Positions 10,814-19,758 of a stretch of DNA of 64,000 nucleotides are shown here, one piece after another (within the stretch, counting starts at the first letter, position 1; each line of letters opens with the position of its first letter). Source of the stretch: Rubrivivax sp. (GTDB taxonomy: Bacteria; Pseudomonadota; Gammaproteobacteria; Burkholderiales; Burkholderiaceae_C); the NCBI GenBank assembly GCA_016719535.1, contig JADJYX010000040.1, positions 65,425-129,424 of the forward strand. Reading direction: 5' to 3'. The notes under the pieces are model-generated. The model ran no database searches. It had not been told where the DNA came from and was given only the letters and a program-made list of their open reading frames with translations. Made by a program: the position numbers and the translations under genes.

Positions 10814-11680
10814 ATGCTGGCCCTGCTCCGTTGGCTGTCGACCTGGCCCCTGTGGCTTTTGCACGCGCTCGGCAGCGCCCTGGGCTGGTTGACCTATGCG
10901 CTGTCGCCCAGCTACCGCCACCGCCTGCAGGCCAACGCGGCGCTGGCCGGGGTGTCTGCAGCCGACCGGCGGGCCTCGGTGGGCGAGGCCGGCCGGCTGG
11001 TGTCCGAGCTGCCGCGGCTGTGGCTGCGGCCGGCGCACCAGCCGATCACCGACCCCGTGCACTGGGACGGGCTGGAGACCCTGCAGGCGCTGCTCGACCG
11101 CGGCAAGGGCCTGGTGCTGCTGACCCCGCACCTGGGCAGCTTCGAGGTCTCGGCCCAGGCCTACGCGCAGCAGTTCGGCGCGCGTCAGCCGATCACGGTG
11201 CTGTACCGCCCGGCGCGCAAGCGCTGGCTGCGCGAGCTGGAGGAGACGGCGCGCGCGCGCCCGGCGCTGGCCACCGCGCCGGCCACGCTGGCCGGCGTGC
11301 GCCAGATGCTGCGGGCACTCAAGCGCGGCGAGACGGTCGGCCTGCTGCCCGACCAGGTGCCGCCCGCCGGCATGGGCGTGTGGGTGCCGTTCTTCGGTCA
11401 GCCGGCCTATACGATGACACTGGCGGCGCGCCTGGTGCAGCAGACCGGCGCGGCGGTGGGCCTGCTGTGGACCGAGCGGCTGCCGCACGGCCGCGGCTAC
11501 GTGGTGCACGCCGATGCGCTGCCCGAACCGCTGCCGGATCCGTCGACGGCTGGCGGTGGCGACGAGGCCTCGGCGCAGGTCATCAACCGCGCGATGGAGG
11601 CCGTGATCCGCCGCTGCCCACGCCAGTATCTGTGGGGCTACCACCGCTACAAGCAGCCGCGCCAGCCGGAGGGCGCCTGA
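10814..11680 (+). CDS. LpxL/HtrB-family lipid A acyltransferase 1
   Basis: Transfers a secondary acyl chain to a lipid A precursor at the inner membrane. The 288-residue protein has an N-terminal membrane anchor (residues 1-30), the HX4D/E-type motif in LTPHLGSFE near residue 103, and LLPDQVPP...WVPFFG later, all LpxL family hallmarks. The C-terminal CPRQYLWGYHRYK is also typical. Its TGA overlaps the ATG of a second family member by one base, so the two are translationally coupled. Which acyl position each modifies is unknown. Confidence 0.9.
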   Translation: MLALLRWLSTWPLWLLHALGSALGWLTYALSPSYRHRLQANAALAGVSAADRRASVGEAGRLVSELPRLWLRPAHQPITDPVHWDGLETLQALLDRGKGLVLLTPHLGSFEVSAQAYAQQFGARQPITVLYRPARKRWLRELEETARARPALATAPATLAGVRQMLRALKRGETVGLLPDQVPPAGMGVWVPFFGQPAYTMTLAARLVQQTGAAVGLLWTERLPHGRGYVVHADALPEPLPDPSTAGGGDEASAQVINRAMEAVIRRCPRQYLWGYHRYKQPRQPEGA

Positions 11681-12573
11681 TGCCTGGTGCCCTGGGTGCG
11701 CGTGCGCTGCTGGCGCTGGTGTGGCTGCTGCACTGGCTGCCGCTGCCGCTGCTGGCCGCGCTGGGCGTCGGCCTGGGGCGGCTGCTGCATGCGCTGGCCG
11801 GTTCGCGCCGGCGCATCGCGCTGCGCAACCTCGAGCTGTGCCGGCCCGACCTGCCGCTGGCCGAACGCCGTGCCATCGTGCGTCGCCACTTCGCGTGGCT
11901 GGGCCGCAGCCTGCTCGAGCGTGGCCTGCTCTGGTACGCCAGCCCGGCGCGGCTGCGGCGGCTGATCCGCGTCGAAGGCGACATCGGCTGGGGCGACCGC
12001 CACCCTCAGCAGGCGGTGATGTGGCTGGTGCCGCACTTCATCGGCATGGACGTGGCCGGCGCCGCCAGCCAGCTCTACCAGCGCCGCAACGTGGCCACCA
12101 TCTACCAGACGCAGAGCAATGCGGTCTTCGACGCCGCCATCCGCCGCGGCCGCCTGCGCTTCGGCCAGGGCGATGTCTTCTCGCGCCACGACAGCGCGCT
12201 GCCGCTGGTGCGCGCCATCAAGCGCGGCATGATCTTCTTCAACCTGCCCGACATGGACTTCGGCCTGCGCGATGCCGCCTTCGTGCCCTTCTTCGGCGTG
12301 CCGGCGTCCACGCTGCTGGCACCGTCGCGCATGGCGCGCTCGCTGAAGATGGCGGTGCAGCCGGTGGTCACCGAGATCCTGCCCGGCGGCCAGGGCTACG
12401 TGGTGCGCTTCGGCGACCCCTGGCCCGACTGGCCGACCGACGACCCCGAGGCCGACGCGCGGCGCATGAATGCGTGGATCGAGCAGGAGATCCTGCGCTG
12501 CCCCAGCCAGTATCTGTGGGTGCACAAGCGCTTCAAGACACGGCCCGGGGGCCAGGCGTCGCTGTACGACTGA
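11680..12573 (+). CDS. LpxL/HtrB-family lipid A acyltransferase 2
   Basis: Second lipid A late acyltransferase of the operon, 297 residues. It has an N-terminal hydrophobic anchor, SRRRIALRNLELCRPDLP, the active-site VPHFIGMDVAG block near residue 111 (HX4D), and CPSQYLWVHKRFKTRP at the end. The paralogue just upstream shares the same architecture, pointing to two secondary acyl additions. dapF begins 18 bp downstream in the same direction and may be part of the same transcript. Confidence 0.9.
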   Translation: MPGALGARALLALVWLLHWLPLPLLAALGVGLGRLLHALAGSRRRIALRNLELCRPDLPLAERRAIVRRHFAWLGRSLLERGLLWYASPARLRRLIRVEGDIGWGDRHPQQAVMWLVPHFIGMDVAGAASQLYQRRNVATIYQTQSNAVFDAAIRRGRLRFGQGDVFSRHDSALPLVRAIKRGMIFFNLPDMDFGLRDAAFVPFFGVPASTLLAPSRMARSLKMAVQPVVTEILPGGQGYVVRFGDPWPDWPTDDPEADARRMNAWIEQEILRCPSQYLWVHKRFKTRPGGQASLYD

Positions 12574-12591
12574 CGGCGGATAATCCGCACC

Positions 12592-13461
12592 ATGCGATTG
12601 CGCTTCACCAAGATGCAGGGCGCGGGCAACGACTTCGTCGTGCTCGACGCCACGCGCGCGCCGCTGCAGCTGAGCGTCGAGCAGCTGCGGCGGCTGGGCG
12701 ATCGGCGCTTCGGCGTCGGCGCCGACCAGATCCTCGTCGTCGAGCAGCCCGACGCCCGCGAGCGCGAGCAGGGCATCGACTTCCGCTACCGCATCTTCAA
12801 CGGCGCCAGCGGCTCGGAAGTCGAGCATTGCGGCAACGGGGCGCGCTGCTTCGTGCGCTTCGTGCACGAGCACGGCCTGTCGGCGGCGCCGGTGCTGCGC
12901 GTGGCCACCGTCAACAACCGCATCGAGCTGCGCCGGCAATCCGACGGCCGCGTGACGGTGGACATGAATGCGCCGATCTTCGACCTCGCCCGCGTGCCCT
13001 TCGACGCCGCCGGCCTGACGCCGCGCCGGGCGGGCCAGATGGCGCTGTGGCCGCTGGCGGTGGACGGCCGCACGGTCGAGGCCGCGGTGCTGTCGATGGG
13101 CAACCCGCACGCGGTGCTGCGCGTCGAGGACGTGGCCACAGCGCCGGTGACGCAGCTGGGCCCGCGCATCGAAGGGCATGCGCGCTTTGCGCGCAAGGTC
13201 AATGTCGGCTTCGTGCAGGTCATCGGCCGCCGCGAGGTCGCCCTGCGCGTGTGGGAGCGCGATGCCGGCGAGACCCTGGCCTGCGGCACCGGCGCCTGCG
13301 CCGCGGTGGTGGCCGGCATCCGCCAGGGCCTGCTCGATGCGCAGGTGGACGTGCACACGCGCGGCGGGCTGCTGACGATTTCCTGGGCCGGCGGCGATGC
13401 CGACCACGTGCTCATGACCGGCCCCGCCGAAACCGTCTTCGAAGGAGAGATCGAACTGTGA
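12592..13461 (+). CDS. dapF: diaminopimelate epimerase
   Basis: Interconverts LL- and meso-diaminopimelate for lysine and peptidoglycan synthesis by a two-cysteine, cofactor-free mechanism. The 289-residue protein shows both catalytic cysteines, Cys80 in EVEHCGNGARC and Cys231 in ETLACGTGAC. It begins with the family's FTKMQGAGNDF. The stop overlaps the GTG of the next gene (GTGA). The order dapF, DUF484 gene, xerC is the same as in enterobacteria, which supports all three calls. Confidence 0.97.
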   Translation: MRLRFTKMQGAGNDFVVLDATRAPLQLSVEQLRRLGDRRFGVGADQILVVEQPDAREREQGIDFRYRIFNGASGSEVEHCGNGARCFVRFVHEHGLSAAPVLRVATVNNRIELRRQSDGRVTVDMNAPIFDLARVPFDAAGLTPRRAGQMALWPLAVDGRTVEAAVLSMGNPHAVLRVEDVATAPVTQLGPRIEGHARFARKVNVGFVQVIGRREVALRVWERDAGETLACGTGACAAVVAGIRQGLLDAQVDVHTRGGLLTISWAGGDADHVLMTGPAETVFEGEIEL

Positions 13462-14150
13462 ATCCGACCACCGGCGTGCAGGGCATCACCGAGACCGACA
13501 TTGCCAACTACCTGGCCGTGACGCCCGGCTTCTTCGAGCGCCATGCCGACCTGCTGTCGAGCGTGCAGCTGACCAGCCCCCATGGCCAGCGCGCCGTCTC
13601 GCTGCAGGAGCGGCAGATGGAAATGCTGCGCGAGCGCATCAAGGGCCTGGAGCGCAAGATCGTCGAGATGCTGCGCCACGGGCAGGAAAACGTCGCCATC
13701 GCCGACCGGCTGCACCGCTGGACGCGCGCGCTCTTCCTCACCCAGGATCCGGCCCAGTTGCCGCGGGTGGCGGTCGAAGAGCTTCGGCACGAATTCATGA
13801 TCCCGCAGGCCGCCATCCGCTTGTGGGGTGCCGATATCGCCCATGCCGGCGAGCACTTCGCGCAGCCCGTCAGCGACGATGCCAAGAGCTTCGCCGGCAG
13901 CCTGGCGCTGCCGTACTGCGGCGTCAATGCCGGTTTCGAGGCCGTGTCCTGGCTGGACGACCCGGCCACCGTGATGTCGCTGGCGCTGATCCCGCTGCGC
14001 CATGGCGCCGGAGATGCCAGCTTCGGCCTGCTGGTGCTGGGCTCGCCCGACCCCACGCGCTACCAGGCCGACATGGGCACCGAGTTTCTGATGCGCATCG
14101 GTGAAGTGACCAGCGCCGCGCTGTCGCGGCTGCTGCCTGCGGCGGCCTGA
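13458..14150 (+). CDS. DUF484 (GAF-like) protein, YigA family
   Basis: A 230-residue protein of the DUF484 family, which has a GAF-like fold. The N-terminal helix region VAxYLxxxPxFFERHADLL is recognisable as VTPGFFERHADLL, followed by a coiled segment (residues 45-75) and a sensor-like domain. The function is unknown even in E. coli. It starts at GTG overlapping the dapF stop, and xerC begins 2 bp after its stop, so it sits in a tightly packed three-gene unit. Confidence 0.85.
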   Translation: MNPTTGVQGITETDIANYLAVTPGFFERHADLLSSVQLTSPHGQRAVSLQERQMEMLRERIKGLERKIVEMLRHGQENVAIADRLHRWTRALFLTQDPAQLPRVAVEELRHEFMIPQAAIRLWGADIAHAGEHFAQPVSDDAKSFAGSLALPYCGVNAGFEAVSWLDDPATVMSLALIPLRHGAGDASFGLLVLGSPDPTRYQADMGTEFLMRIGEVTSAALSRLLPAAA

Positions 14151-14152
14151 GC

Positions 14153-15121
14153 GTGAAGGCCGCCGGCGCGACGCCCGCCGCGCCGCTGGTGCACGAAGCG
14201 CTCGATCCCGAACTGCAGCGCTTCGGCCAGCACCTGGCGGTCGAGAAGCGCCTGGCCGCGCGCACGCTGGCGATGTACCGCGACGCCCTGGTGCGGCTGC
14301 AGCGGCTGGCGGCAGCCGACGGCGTGGCGCTGCAGCAGGCCCAGGTGCACCACCTGCGCGGCTGGGTGGCGGCGCTGCGCGGCCAGGGCCTGGGCGCGCG
14401 CAGCATCGCCATCACGCTGGCGGCCTGGCGCGGCCTGTATGCCTGGTGGGGCCGCGACGGCCGCGTGCCGCACAACCCGGCGGCGGCGGTGCGTGCGCCG
14501 AAGGCGGCCAAGCCGCTGCCGTCGGCGCTGGCGGTCGACCAGGCGGTGGCGCTGGCCGGCCACGAGGACGATGCCGGCCGCCCCGACTTGATGGCGCGCG
14601 ACCATGCCATCGTCGAACTGCTCTACGGCTGCGGCCTGCGCATCGGCGAATTGCTGGGCCTGGACGTGGCGGCCGGGCCGGCAGCCGCTGGCTGGATCGA
14701 TGCCGCAGACGCCACCGCGCATGTGCTGGGCAAGGGCAGCAAGCGGCGCAGCGTGCCCATTGGCGGCCCGGCGCTGCAGGCGCTGCGACAGTGGCTGGTC
14801 CTGCGGCCGACGCTGGCGGCAGCGGGCGAGCCGGCGCTGTTCGTCAGCCAGCGCGGCACGCGGCTCACGCCCAACCAGCTGCGCAACCGGCTGCAGGCGC
14901 AGGCCCTGCGCGCCGGGTTGCCGACGAACGTGCACCCGCACATGCTGCGGCACAGCTTTGCCTCGCACCTGCTGCAGTCCAGCGGCGACCTGCGCGCGGT
15001 GCAGGAACTGCTGGGCCACGCCAGCATCCAGACGACGCAGGTCTATACGCGGCTGGATTTCCAGCACCTGGCGAAGGTGTATGACGCGGCCCACCCGCGG
15101 GCGAAGCGCCGCGGCGGCTGA
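14153..15121 (+). CDS. xerC: tyrosine recombinase XerC
   Basis: Site-specific recombinase that with XerD resolves chromosome dimers at dif. The 322-residue protein has the N-terminal SAM-like core-binding domain (about residues 15-105) and the catalytic domain with Arg in YGCGLRIGELLGL, HPHMLRHSFASHLL (H-x-x-R) near 262, LLGHASIQTTQVYTRLD and the nucleophile Tyr near residue 298. It starts at GTG. The position after dapF and DUF484 is the conserved xerC neighbourhood. The 3' end runs into a short tandem repeat. Confidence 0.93.
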   Translation: MKAAGATPAAPLVHEALDPELQRFGQHLAVEKRLAARTLAMYRDALVRLQRLAAADGVALQQAQVHHLRGWVAALRGQGLGARSIAITLAAWRGLYAWWGRDGRVPHNPAAAVRAPKAAKPLPSALAVDQAVALAGHEDDAGRPDLMARDHAIVELLYGCGLRIGELLGLDVAAGPAAAGWIDAADATAHVLGKGSKRRSVPIGGPALQALRQWLVLRPTLAAAGEPALFVSQRGTRLTPNQLRNRLQAQALRAGLPTNVHPHMLRHSFASHLLQSSGDLRAVQELLGHASIQTTQVYTRLDFQHLAKVYDAAHPRAKRRGG

Positions 15122-15176
15122 TGCGCGGCGAAGCGCCGCGGCGGCGGGGTGATGCGCGGGCGAAGCGCCGCGCGCC
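15097..15176. repeat. three-copy short tandem repeat at the xerC 3' end
   Basis: A unit around GGCGAAGCGCCGCGGCGG, joined by TGATGCGC, occurs three times with small length changes, beginning in the last codons of xerC and continuing past the stop. Each unit contains the dyad GCGGCG/CGCCGC. It probably arose by slippage and adds a few residues to XerC. Confidence 0.7.
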
Positions 15177-15180
15177 GTCC

Positions 15181-15711
15181 TCAGGCTGTGAACGGCCGCG
15201 GCTCGGGCGGCGGATCGGGCCGCTGCAGCGTGCGCTGCCACCAGCCCACGTCGTGCCAGCGGCCCAGCTTGTGGCCGGCGTTGCCGAATACCCCCACGCG
15301 CTCGAAGCCCACGGCCTCGTGCAGGCCCACGCTGGCGGCATTGGGCAGCGTGATGCCGGCATAGGCCTGGCAGTAGCCGAGATCGGTCAGCAGCCGCAGC
15401 AACTCGCCGTAGAGGATGCGGCCGATGCCGCGGCCGCGCTGGTCGGCGCGCACATAGGCCGTCACCGTGACCGACCAGCGGTAGGCCTGGCGCTCGGCAT
15501 AACGACTGGCATAGACATAGCCGCACACCGCACCTGCCTCGTCCAGCGCCACCAGCCACGGAAACTGCGCCAGCGTGGCGGCGATGCGGCGGCGCATCTC
15601 GTCGACCGTGGGCGCCTCGGTCTCGAAGGAGATGGGGGTGTCGCGCACGATGGGCGCATAGATGGCCTGCACGGCGGCGGCATCGTCGGGGGTGGCGGTG
15701 CGGATGCGCAT
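15181..15711 (-). CDS. GNAT N-acetyltransferase (phosphinothricin acetyltransferase-like)
   Basis: A 176-residue GNAT protein using acetyl-CoA. The order of motifs fits the Pat/Bar/MnaT subgroup: MRIRTATPDDAAAVQAIYAP at the start, FPWLVALDEAGAVCGYVYAS, the acetyl-CoA loop RADQRGRGIGRILY, and GITLPNAASVGLHEAVGFERVG. Members acetylate small amines such as methionine sulfone or phosphinothricin; the substrate here is unknown. It is divergent from rlmI across 51 bp. Confidence 0.85.
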   Translation of the reverse strand: MRIRTATPDDAAAVQAIYAPIVRDTPISFETEAPTVDEMRRRIAATLAQFPWLVALDEAGAVCGYVYASRYAERQAYRWSVTVTAYVRADQRGRGIGRILYGELLRLLTDLGYCQAYAGITLPNAASVGLHEAVGFERVGVFGNAGHKLGRWHDVGWWQRTLQRPDPPPEPRPFTA

Positions 15712-15762
15712 GCGCGCATTGTTGGCCAGGAGCCCGCGCGCACGCACTGCGACAATCGACGC

Positions 15763-16944
15763 ATGAAATCGATCCGCCTGCGCGACGGCCGGGAACGCTC
15801 GTTGCTGCGGCGCCACCCCTGGGTCTTCGAGGGCAGCATCGACAGGGGCCGGGCCGACGCCGGCGAAACCGTTCGCATCGAGGCCGCCGACGGCCGCTTT
15901 CTGGCCTGGGGTGCCTACAGCCCGGCATCGATGATCCGCGTGCGCGCCTGGAGCTTCGACGAGGCCGAGCGCATCGACCGCGCCTTCTTCCAGCGCCGCA
16001 TCCAGCGTGCGCTGGCGCTGCGTGCGCGGCTGCCGATCGCCAGCGACGGCGTGCGCCTGGTGCATGGCGAGGCCGACGGCCTGCCGGGGCTGATCGTCGA
16101 CCGCTACGGCGATACGCTGAGTGCCCAGTTTCTGTCCGCCGGCACCGAACGCTGGCGCGACACCCTGGCCGATCTGCTGCTGCAGGCCAGCGGTGCCACG
16201 CGGCTGTACGAGCGCAGCGATGCCAGCGTGCGCGGCCTCGAAGGGCTGCCGGCGCGCAGCGGCTGGCTGCGCGGCAGCGGCGCTACCGCCATCACCCTGC
16301 GCGAGCACGGCTGGCAGCTGACGCTGGACGTGGCCGAGGGCCACAAGACCGGGTTCTACCTCGACCAGCGCGACAACCGCGCACGCTTTGCCGACTGGGT
16401 GCGCCACTTCGGGCTGCAGCGGGTGCTGAACGGCTACTGCTATACCGGCGGCTTCAGCGTGGCGGCGCTGGCCGGCGGGGCGCAGGAGGTCGTCGGCGTC
16501 GATTCGTCGGCCCCGGCGCTGGCGCGCGCCAATGCCCATGTGCTGCTCAACGGCTTCGATCCGGCGCGCCACCAGGCGGTGGATGCCGACGTCAACCAGC
16601 TGCTGCGCGACCGCCTGGCGGCCGGCGAATCCTTCGACGCCATCGTGCTCGACCCGCCCAAGCTGGCGCCCACCGCCAGCCATGCCGACCGCGCCGCGCG
16701 CGCCTACAAGGACATCAACCGCCTGGCGCTGAAGCTGTTGCGCCCGGGCGGGCTGCTGCTGACCTTCAGCTGCAGCGGCGGCATCGGGCCCGAGCTGTTC
16801 CACAAGATCGTCGCCGGTGCGGCCATCGACGCCGGTGCCGACGGCGCCATCCTGGCGCGGCTGGAAGGTGCGCCCGACCACCCGACGACGCTGCTCTTCC
16901 CCGAGGGCGAATACCTCAAGGGGCTGGCGATCCTGAAAAGCTGA
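15763..16944 (+). CDS. rlmI: 23S rRNA m5C1962 methyltransferase
   Basis: Methylates a cytosine of 23S rRNA with SAM. The 393-residue protein begins with a PUA domain (about residues 1-80, HPWVFEGSID then GRFLAWGAYSP), followed by an EEHG-like linker and a Rossmann methyltransferase domain with VLNGYCYTGGFSVAA, VVGVDSS and FDAIVLDPPKLAP. The late FSCSGGI carries the Cys expected of m5C enzymes. Length is normal for RlmI. It converges with an Lrp-type regulator with no gap. Confidence 0.9.
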   Translation: MKSIRLRDGRERSLLRRHPWVFEGSIDRGRADAGETVRIEAADGRFLAWGAYSPASMIRVRAWSFDEAERIDRAFFQRRIQRALALRARLPIASDGVRLVHGEADGLPGLIVDRYGDTLSAQFLSAGTERWRDTLADLLLQASGATRLYERSDASVRGLEGLPARSGWLRGSGATAITLREHGWQLTLDVAEGHKTGFYLDQRDNRARFADWVRHFGLQRVLNGYCYTGGFSVAALAGGAQEVVGVDSSAPALARANAHVLLNGFDPARHQAVDADVNQLLRDRLAAGESFDAIVLDPPKLAPTASHADRAARAYKDINRLALKLLRPGGLLLTFSCSGGIGPELFHKIVAGAAIDAGADGAILARLEGAPDHPTTLLFPEGEYLKGLAILKS

Positions 16945-17439
16945 TCAGCCGCGCGCCGTCGGCAAGGGCAGCCGCGTCTCGAATTTGGCCCGCTTGACCG
17001 CAAAATAGGCCTTCACGTTGCGCACATTGGCGTCCTGCGTGAACAGGCGCTGCACCAGCGCCTGGTAGGCCGGCATGTCGGCCACGCGCAGCACGAGCAC
17101 GAAATCGGGCCCCGGGGCCACCCGCCAGCACTGCTGCACCGCGGCATCGGTCACGGCGCGCTGTTCGAAAGCCTCCAGATGTTCGGCGCCCTGCCGATCC
17201 AGGGTGATCTCGACGATGACCGACAGGCCCTCGCCCAGCGCCGCCGGCGACAGCAGGGCGACCCGGCGCTCGATCACGCCGGCGTCGACCAGCCGCCGAA
17301 CCCGGCGCAGCGCGGTGGCCGGCGAGGTGTGCGAGCGCGCCGCCAGCGCCAGGTTCGACAGCGAGGCATCCGTCTGCAGCAGGTCGAGCAGGCGCAGATC
17401 GGTGGCATCGAGGTCAATCATGGCGAAATGATTACTCAT
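16945..17439 (-). CDS. Lrp/AsnC-family transcriptional regulator
   Basis: A 164-residue feast/famine regulator. The N-terminal winged helix-turn-helix (LDATDLRLLDLLQTDASLSN through ATALRRVRRLVDAGVI) is followed by an RAM/AsnC ligand domain ending VRNVKAYFAVKRAKF. It is divergent from glmS over about 140 bp and may regulate itself or glmS, but this is only positional. Several ATGs lie close together; I take MSNHF, and MIDLDATD six codons later is also possible. Confidence 0.88.
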   Translation of the reverse strand: MSNHFAMIDLDATDLRLLDLLQTDASLSNLALAARSHTSPATALRRVRRLVDAGVIERRVALLSPAALGEGLSVIVEITLDRQGAEHLEAFEQRAVTDAAVQQCWRVAPGPDFVLVLRVADMPAYQALVQRLFTQDANVRNVKAYFAVKRAKFETRLPLPTARG

Positions 17440-17580
17440 AGAACGCCGCAAATATCGGGCTGAATTTCACGAAGCATATCCGGCGGTGATTTCATTCACA
17501 TCACTGGATCGGAACGGCGAAAAATGCCACGACCACCGGCCTAGCATCCAGCCCGCAGCAACCCTTCAGGACCTCGAACC

Positions 17581-19479
17581 ATGTGTGGAATCGTCGGCGC
17601 CGTCAGCACGCGCAACATCGTCCCGGTGCTCATCGAGGGCCTGAAGCGGCTCGAATACCGCGGTTATGACTCCTGCGGCGTGGCGGTGCACCAGGACGGC
17701 CAGCTGCGCCGCGCGCGCAGCACCTCGCGCGTGGCCGAGCTCGAATCGAATGTCGCGGCCGACGCCATCCAGGCCGGCACCGGCATCGCGCACACGCGCT
17801 GGGCCACCCATGGCGCGCCGGCGGTGCACAACGCCCATCCGCATTTTTCCGCCGGCCCCGGTGTCGATGCCGCCAGCACCGGCTTCGGCGGGCTCGACGG
17901 CATCGACGACGAGCGCGTGCCCGCCCGCATCGGCCTGGTGCACAACGGCATCATCGAGAACCACGACGAGCTGCGCCTCGAACTCGAAGCGCGCGGCTAT
18001 GTCTTTGCCAGCCAGACCGACACCGAGGTCATCGCCCACCTGGTGCACCACCTGTACGACGGCGACCTGCTCGACGCCGTGCAGCGTGCGCTGCCGCGGC
18101 TGCGCGGCGCCTATGCGATCGCCGTCTTCTGCCGCGACGAGCCGCAGCGCGTGGTCGGTGCGCGGCAGGGCTCGCCGCTGGTGCTGGGCGTGGGGCAGGG
18201 CGAGCACTTCCTGGCCAGCGATGCCATGGCGCTGGCCGGTGTCACCGACCAGATCGTCTACCTGGAAGAGGGCGACGTCGTCGACCTGCAGCTGGGCAAA
18301 TGCTGGATCAGTGCGCGCGACGCGGCGGGCCGCTTCGCCAGCGTCGAGCGCCCGGTGCGCACCGTCAACGCCCACAGCGGCGCCGCCGAGCTGGGCCCCT
18401 ACCGGCACTACATGCAAAAGGAGATCTTCGAGCAGCCGCGCGCCATTGCCGATACGCTGGAAGGCGTGGCCGGCATCAGCCCCGAGCTGTTTGGCGACGG
18501 CGCCTACGGCATCTTCAAGGCCGTCGACCGCGTGCTCATCCTGGCCTGCGGCACCAGCTACTACAGCGGCAGCGCGGCGCGCTACTGGCTGGAATCGATC
18601 GCCGGCATCCCGACCACGGTGGAGATTGCCAGCGAATACCGCTACCGCGACAGCGTGCCCGACCCGCGCACGCTGGTGGTCACCATCAGCCAGAGCGGCG
18701 AGACGGCCGACACCATCGCCGCGCTCAAGCACGCGCGTTCACTGGGCATGCCGCATACGCTGACCATCTGCAACGTGGCCACGTCGGCGATGGTGCGCGA
18801 ATGCGCGCTGCACTACATCACGCGCGCCGGCGTCGAGATCGGGGTCGCCAGCACCAAGGCCTTCACCACGCAGCTGGTCGGCCTGTACCTGCTGACGCTG
18901 GCGCTGGCGCAGACGCGCGGCCGCCTCAGCGACGCGCAGGAGGCCGCGCACCTGAAGGCGCTGCGCCACCTGCCGGTGGCGGTGCAGGCGGTGCTGGCGC
19001 TGGAGCCGCAGGTCATCGCCTGGAGCGAAGACTTCGCCAGGCGCGAGAACGCACTCTTCCTCGGCCGCGGCCTGCACTACCCGATCGCGCTGGAAGGGGC
19101 ATTGAAGCTCAAGGAGATCAGCTACATCCACGCGGAGGCCTACCCCGCCGGTGAGCTCAAGCATGGCCCGCTGGCGCTGGTCACCGACCAGATGCCGGTG
19201 GTGACGGTGGCGCCCAACGACGCGCTGCTGGAAAAGCTCAAGAGCAACATGCAGGAGGTGCGCGCGCGCGGCGGCCAGCTCTATGTCTTTGCCGACAGCG
19301 ACACGCACATCGCCAGCGGTGCTGGCGTGCACGTCATCCGCATGCCCGAGCACTACGGCGCGCTCAGCCCCATCCTGCACGTGGTGCCGCTGCAGCTGCT
19401 GGCCTACCACACCGCCTGCGCACGCGGCACGGATGTGGACAAGCCGAGAAACCTCGCCAAGTCGGTGACCGTCGAGTGA
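17581..19479 (+). CDS. glmS: glucosamine-6-phosphate synthase (isomerizing)
   Basis: Makes glucosamine-6-phosphate from fructose-6-phosphate and glutamine, the first step to UDP-GlcNAc. The 632 residues comprise an N-terminal class II glutaminase domain with the catalytic Cys2 (MCGIVGAV), and two SIS isomerase domains (roughly 300-440 and 480-615) with CGTSYYSG and ISQSGETADT, ending in the family's NLAKSVTVE. It is about 20 residues longer than usual because of a small-residue-rich insertion at about residues 92-114, before RIGLVHNGIIENH. The hairpin at its stop suggests a single-gene transcript. Confidence 0.97.
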   Translation: MCGIVGAVSTRNIVPVLIEGLKRLEYRGYDSCGVAVHQDGQLRRARSTSRVAELESNVAADAIQAGTGIAHTRWATHGAPAVHNAHPHFSAGPGVDAASTGFGGLDGIDDERVPARIGLVHNGIIENHDELRLELEARGYVFASQTDTEVIAHLVHHLYDGDLLDAVQRALPRLRGAYAIAVFCRDEPQRVVGARQGSPLVLGVGQGEHFLASDAMALAGVTDQIVYLEEGDVVDLQLGKCWISARDAAGRFASVERPVRTVNAHSGAAELGPYRHYMQKEIFEQPRAIADTLEGVAGISPELFGDGAYGIFKAVDRVLILACGTSYYSGSAARYWLESIAGIPTTVEIASEYRYRDSVPDPRTLVVTISQSGETADTIAALKHARSLGMPHTLTICNVATSAMVRECALHYITRAGVEIGVASTKAFTTQLVGLYLLTLALAQTRGRLSDAQEAAHLKALRHLPVAVQAVLALEPQVIAWSEDFARRENALFLGRGLHYPIALEGALKLKEISYIHAEAYPAGELKHGPLALVTDQMPVVTVAPNDALLEKLKSNMQEVRARGGQLYVFADSDTHIASGAGVHVIRMPEHYGALSPILHVVPLQLLAYHTACARGTDVDKPRNLAKSVTVE

Positions 19480-19487
19480 CGGTCACC
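19464..19487 (+). terminator. hairpin overlapping the glmS stop codon
   Basis: A perfect 10-bp inverted repeat, GGTGACCGTC / GACGGTCACC, with a 4-base loop that contains the first base of the TGA stop. No T-run follows. Likely a transcript-end structure. Confidence 0.6.
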
Positions 19488-19544
19488 GTCCGGCGGCGCG
19501 CAGTGCCGGCAGCTGCCACAAACCCGTCGATCTTGCCGAGCGCG

Positions 19545-19599
19545 TGACCGTCGCTTGACAGTCGCTTGACCGTCGCCTGACCGCGGCGTGACCGCGGCG
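19545..19599. repeat. five 11-bp tandem repeats
   Basis: Five consecutive 11-bp units: TGACCGTCGCT, TGACAGTCGCT, TGACCGTCGCC, and TGACCGCGGCG twice. The TGACCGTC core is also half of the glmS terminator stem about 80 bp upstream, so the array may have arisen by slippage from it. The rest of the 19488-19758 gap holds nothing else that I can assign. Confidence 0.75.
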
Positions 19600-19758
19600 T
19601 GAGGGGCGCGCTCTTGCGCCGTGCCGGCCGACTGCACGTCGACGCCGTGAGCGTTGCCAGTCGGGTCGCGCCCTGCTGCCGGATCGAGGTGCGACTGCCG
19701 CCGCAGGGGGCGCGGCCGGCTGACCGCGCAGCACCGGAGCCCGCGCGCAGCCGGGCCA

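Noticed and set aside
17452..17580. A glmS ribozyme upstream of glmS
   Set aside because: The gap lacks the conserved ribozyme core, and this class is largely confined to Gram-positive bacteria.
19545..19599. CRISPR array
   Set aside because: The units are 11 bp, contiguous and without spacers; no cas genes are nearby.
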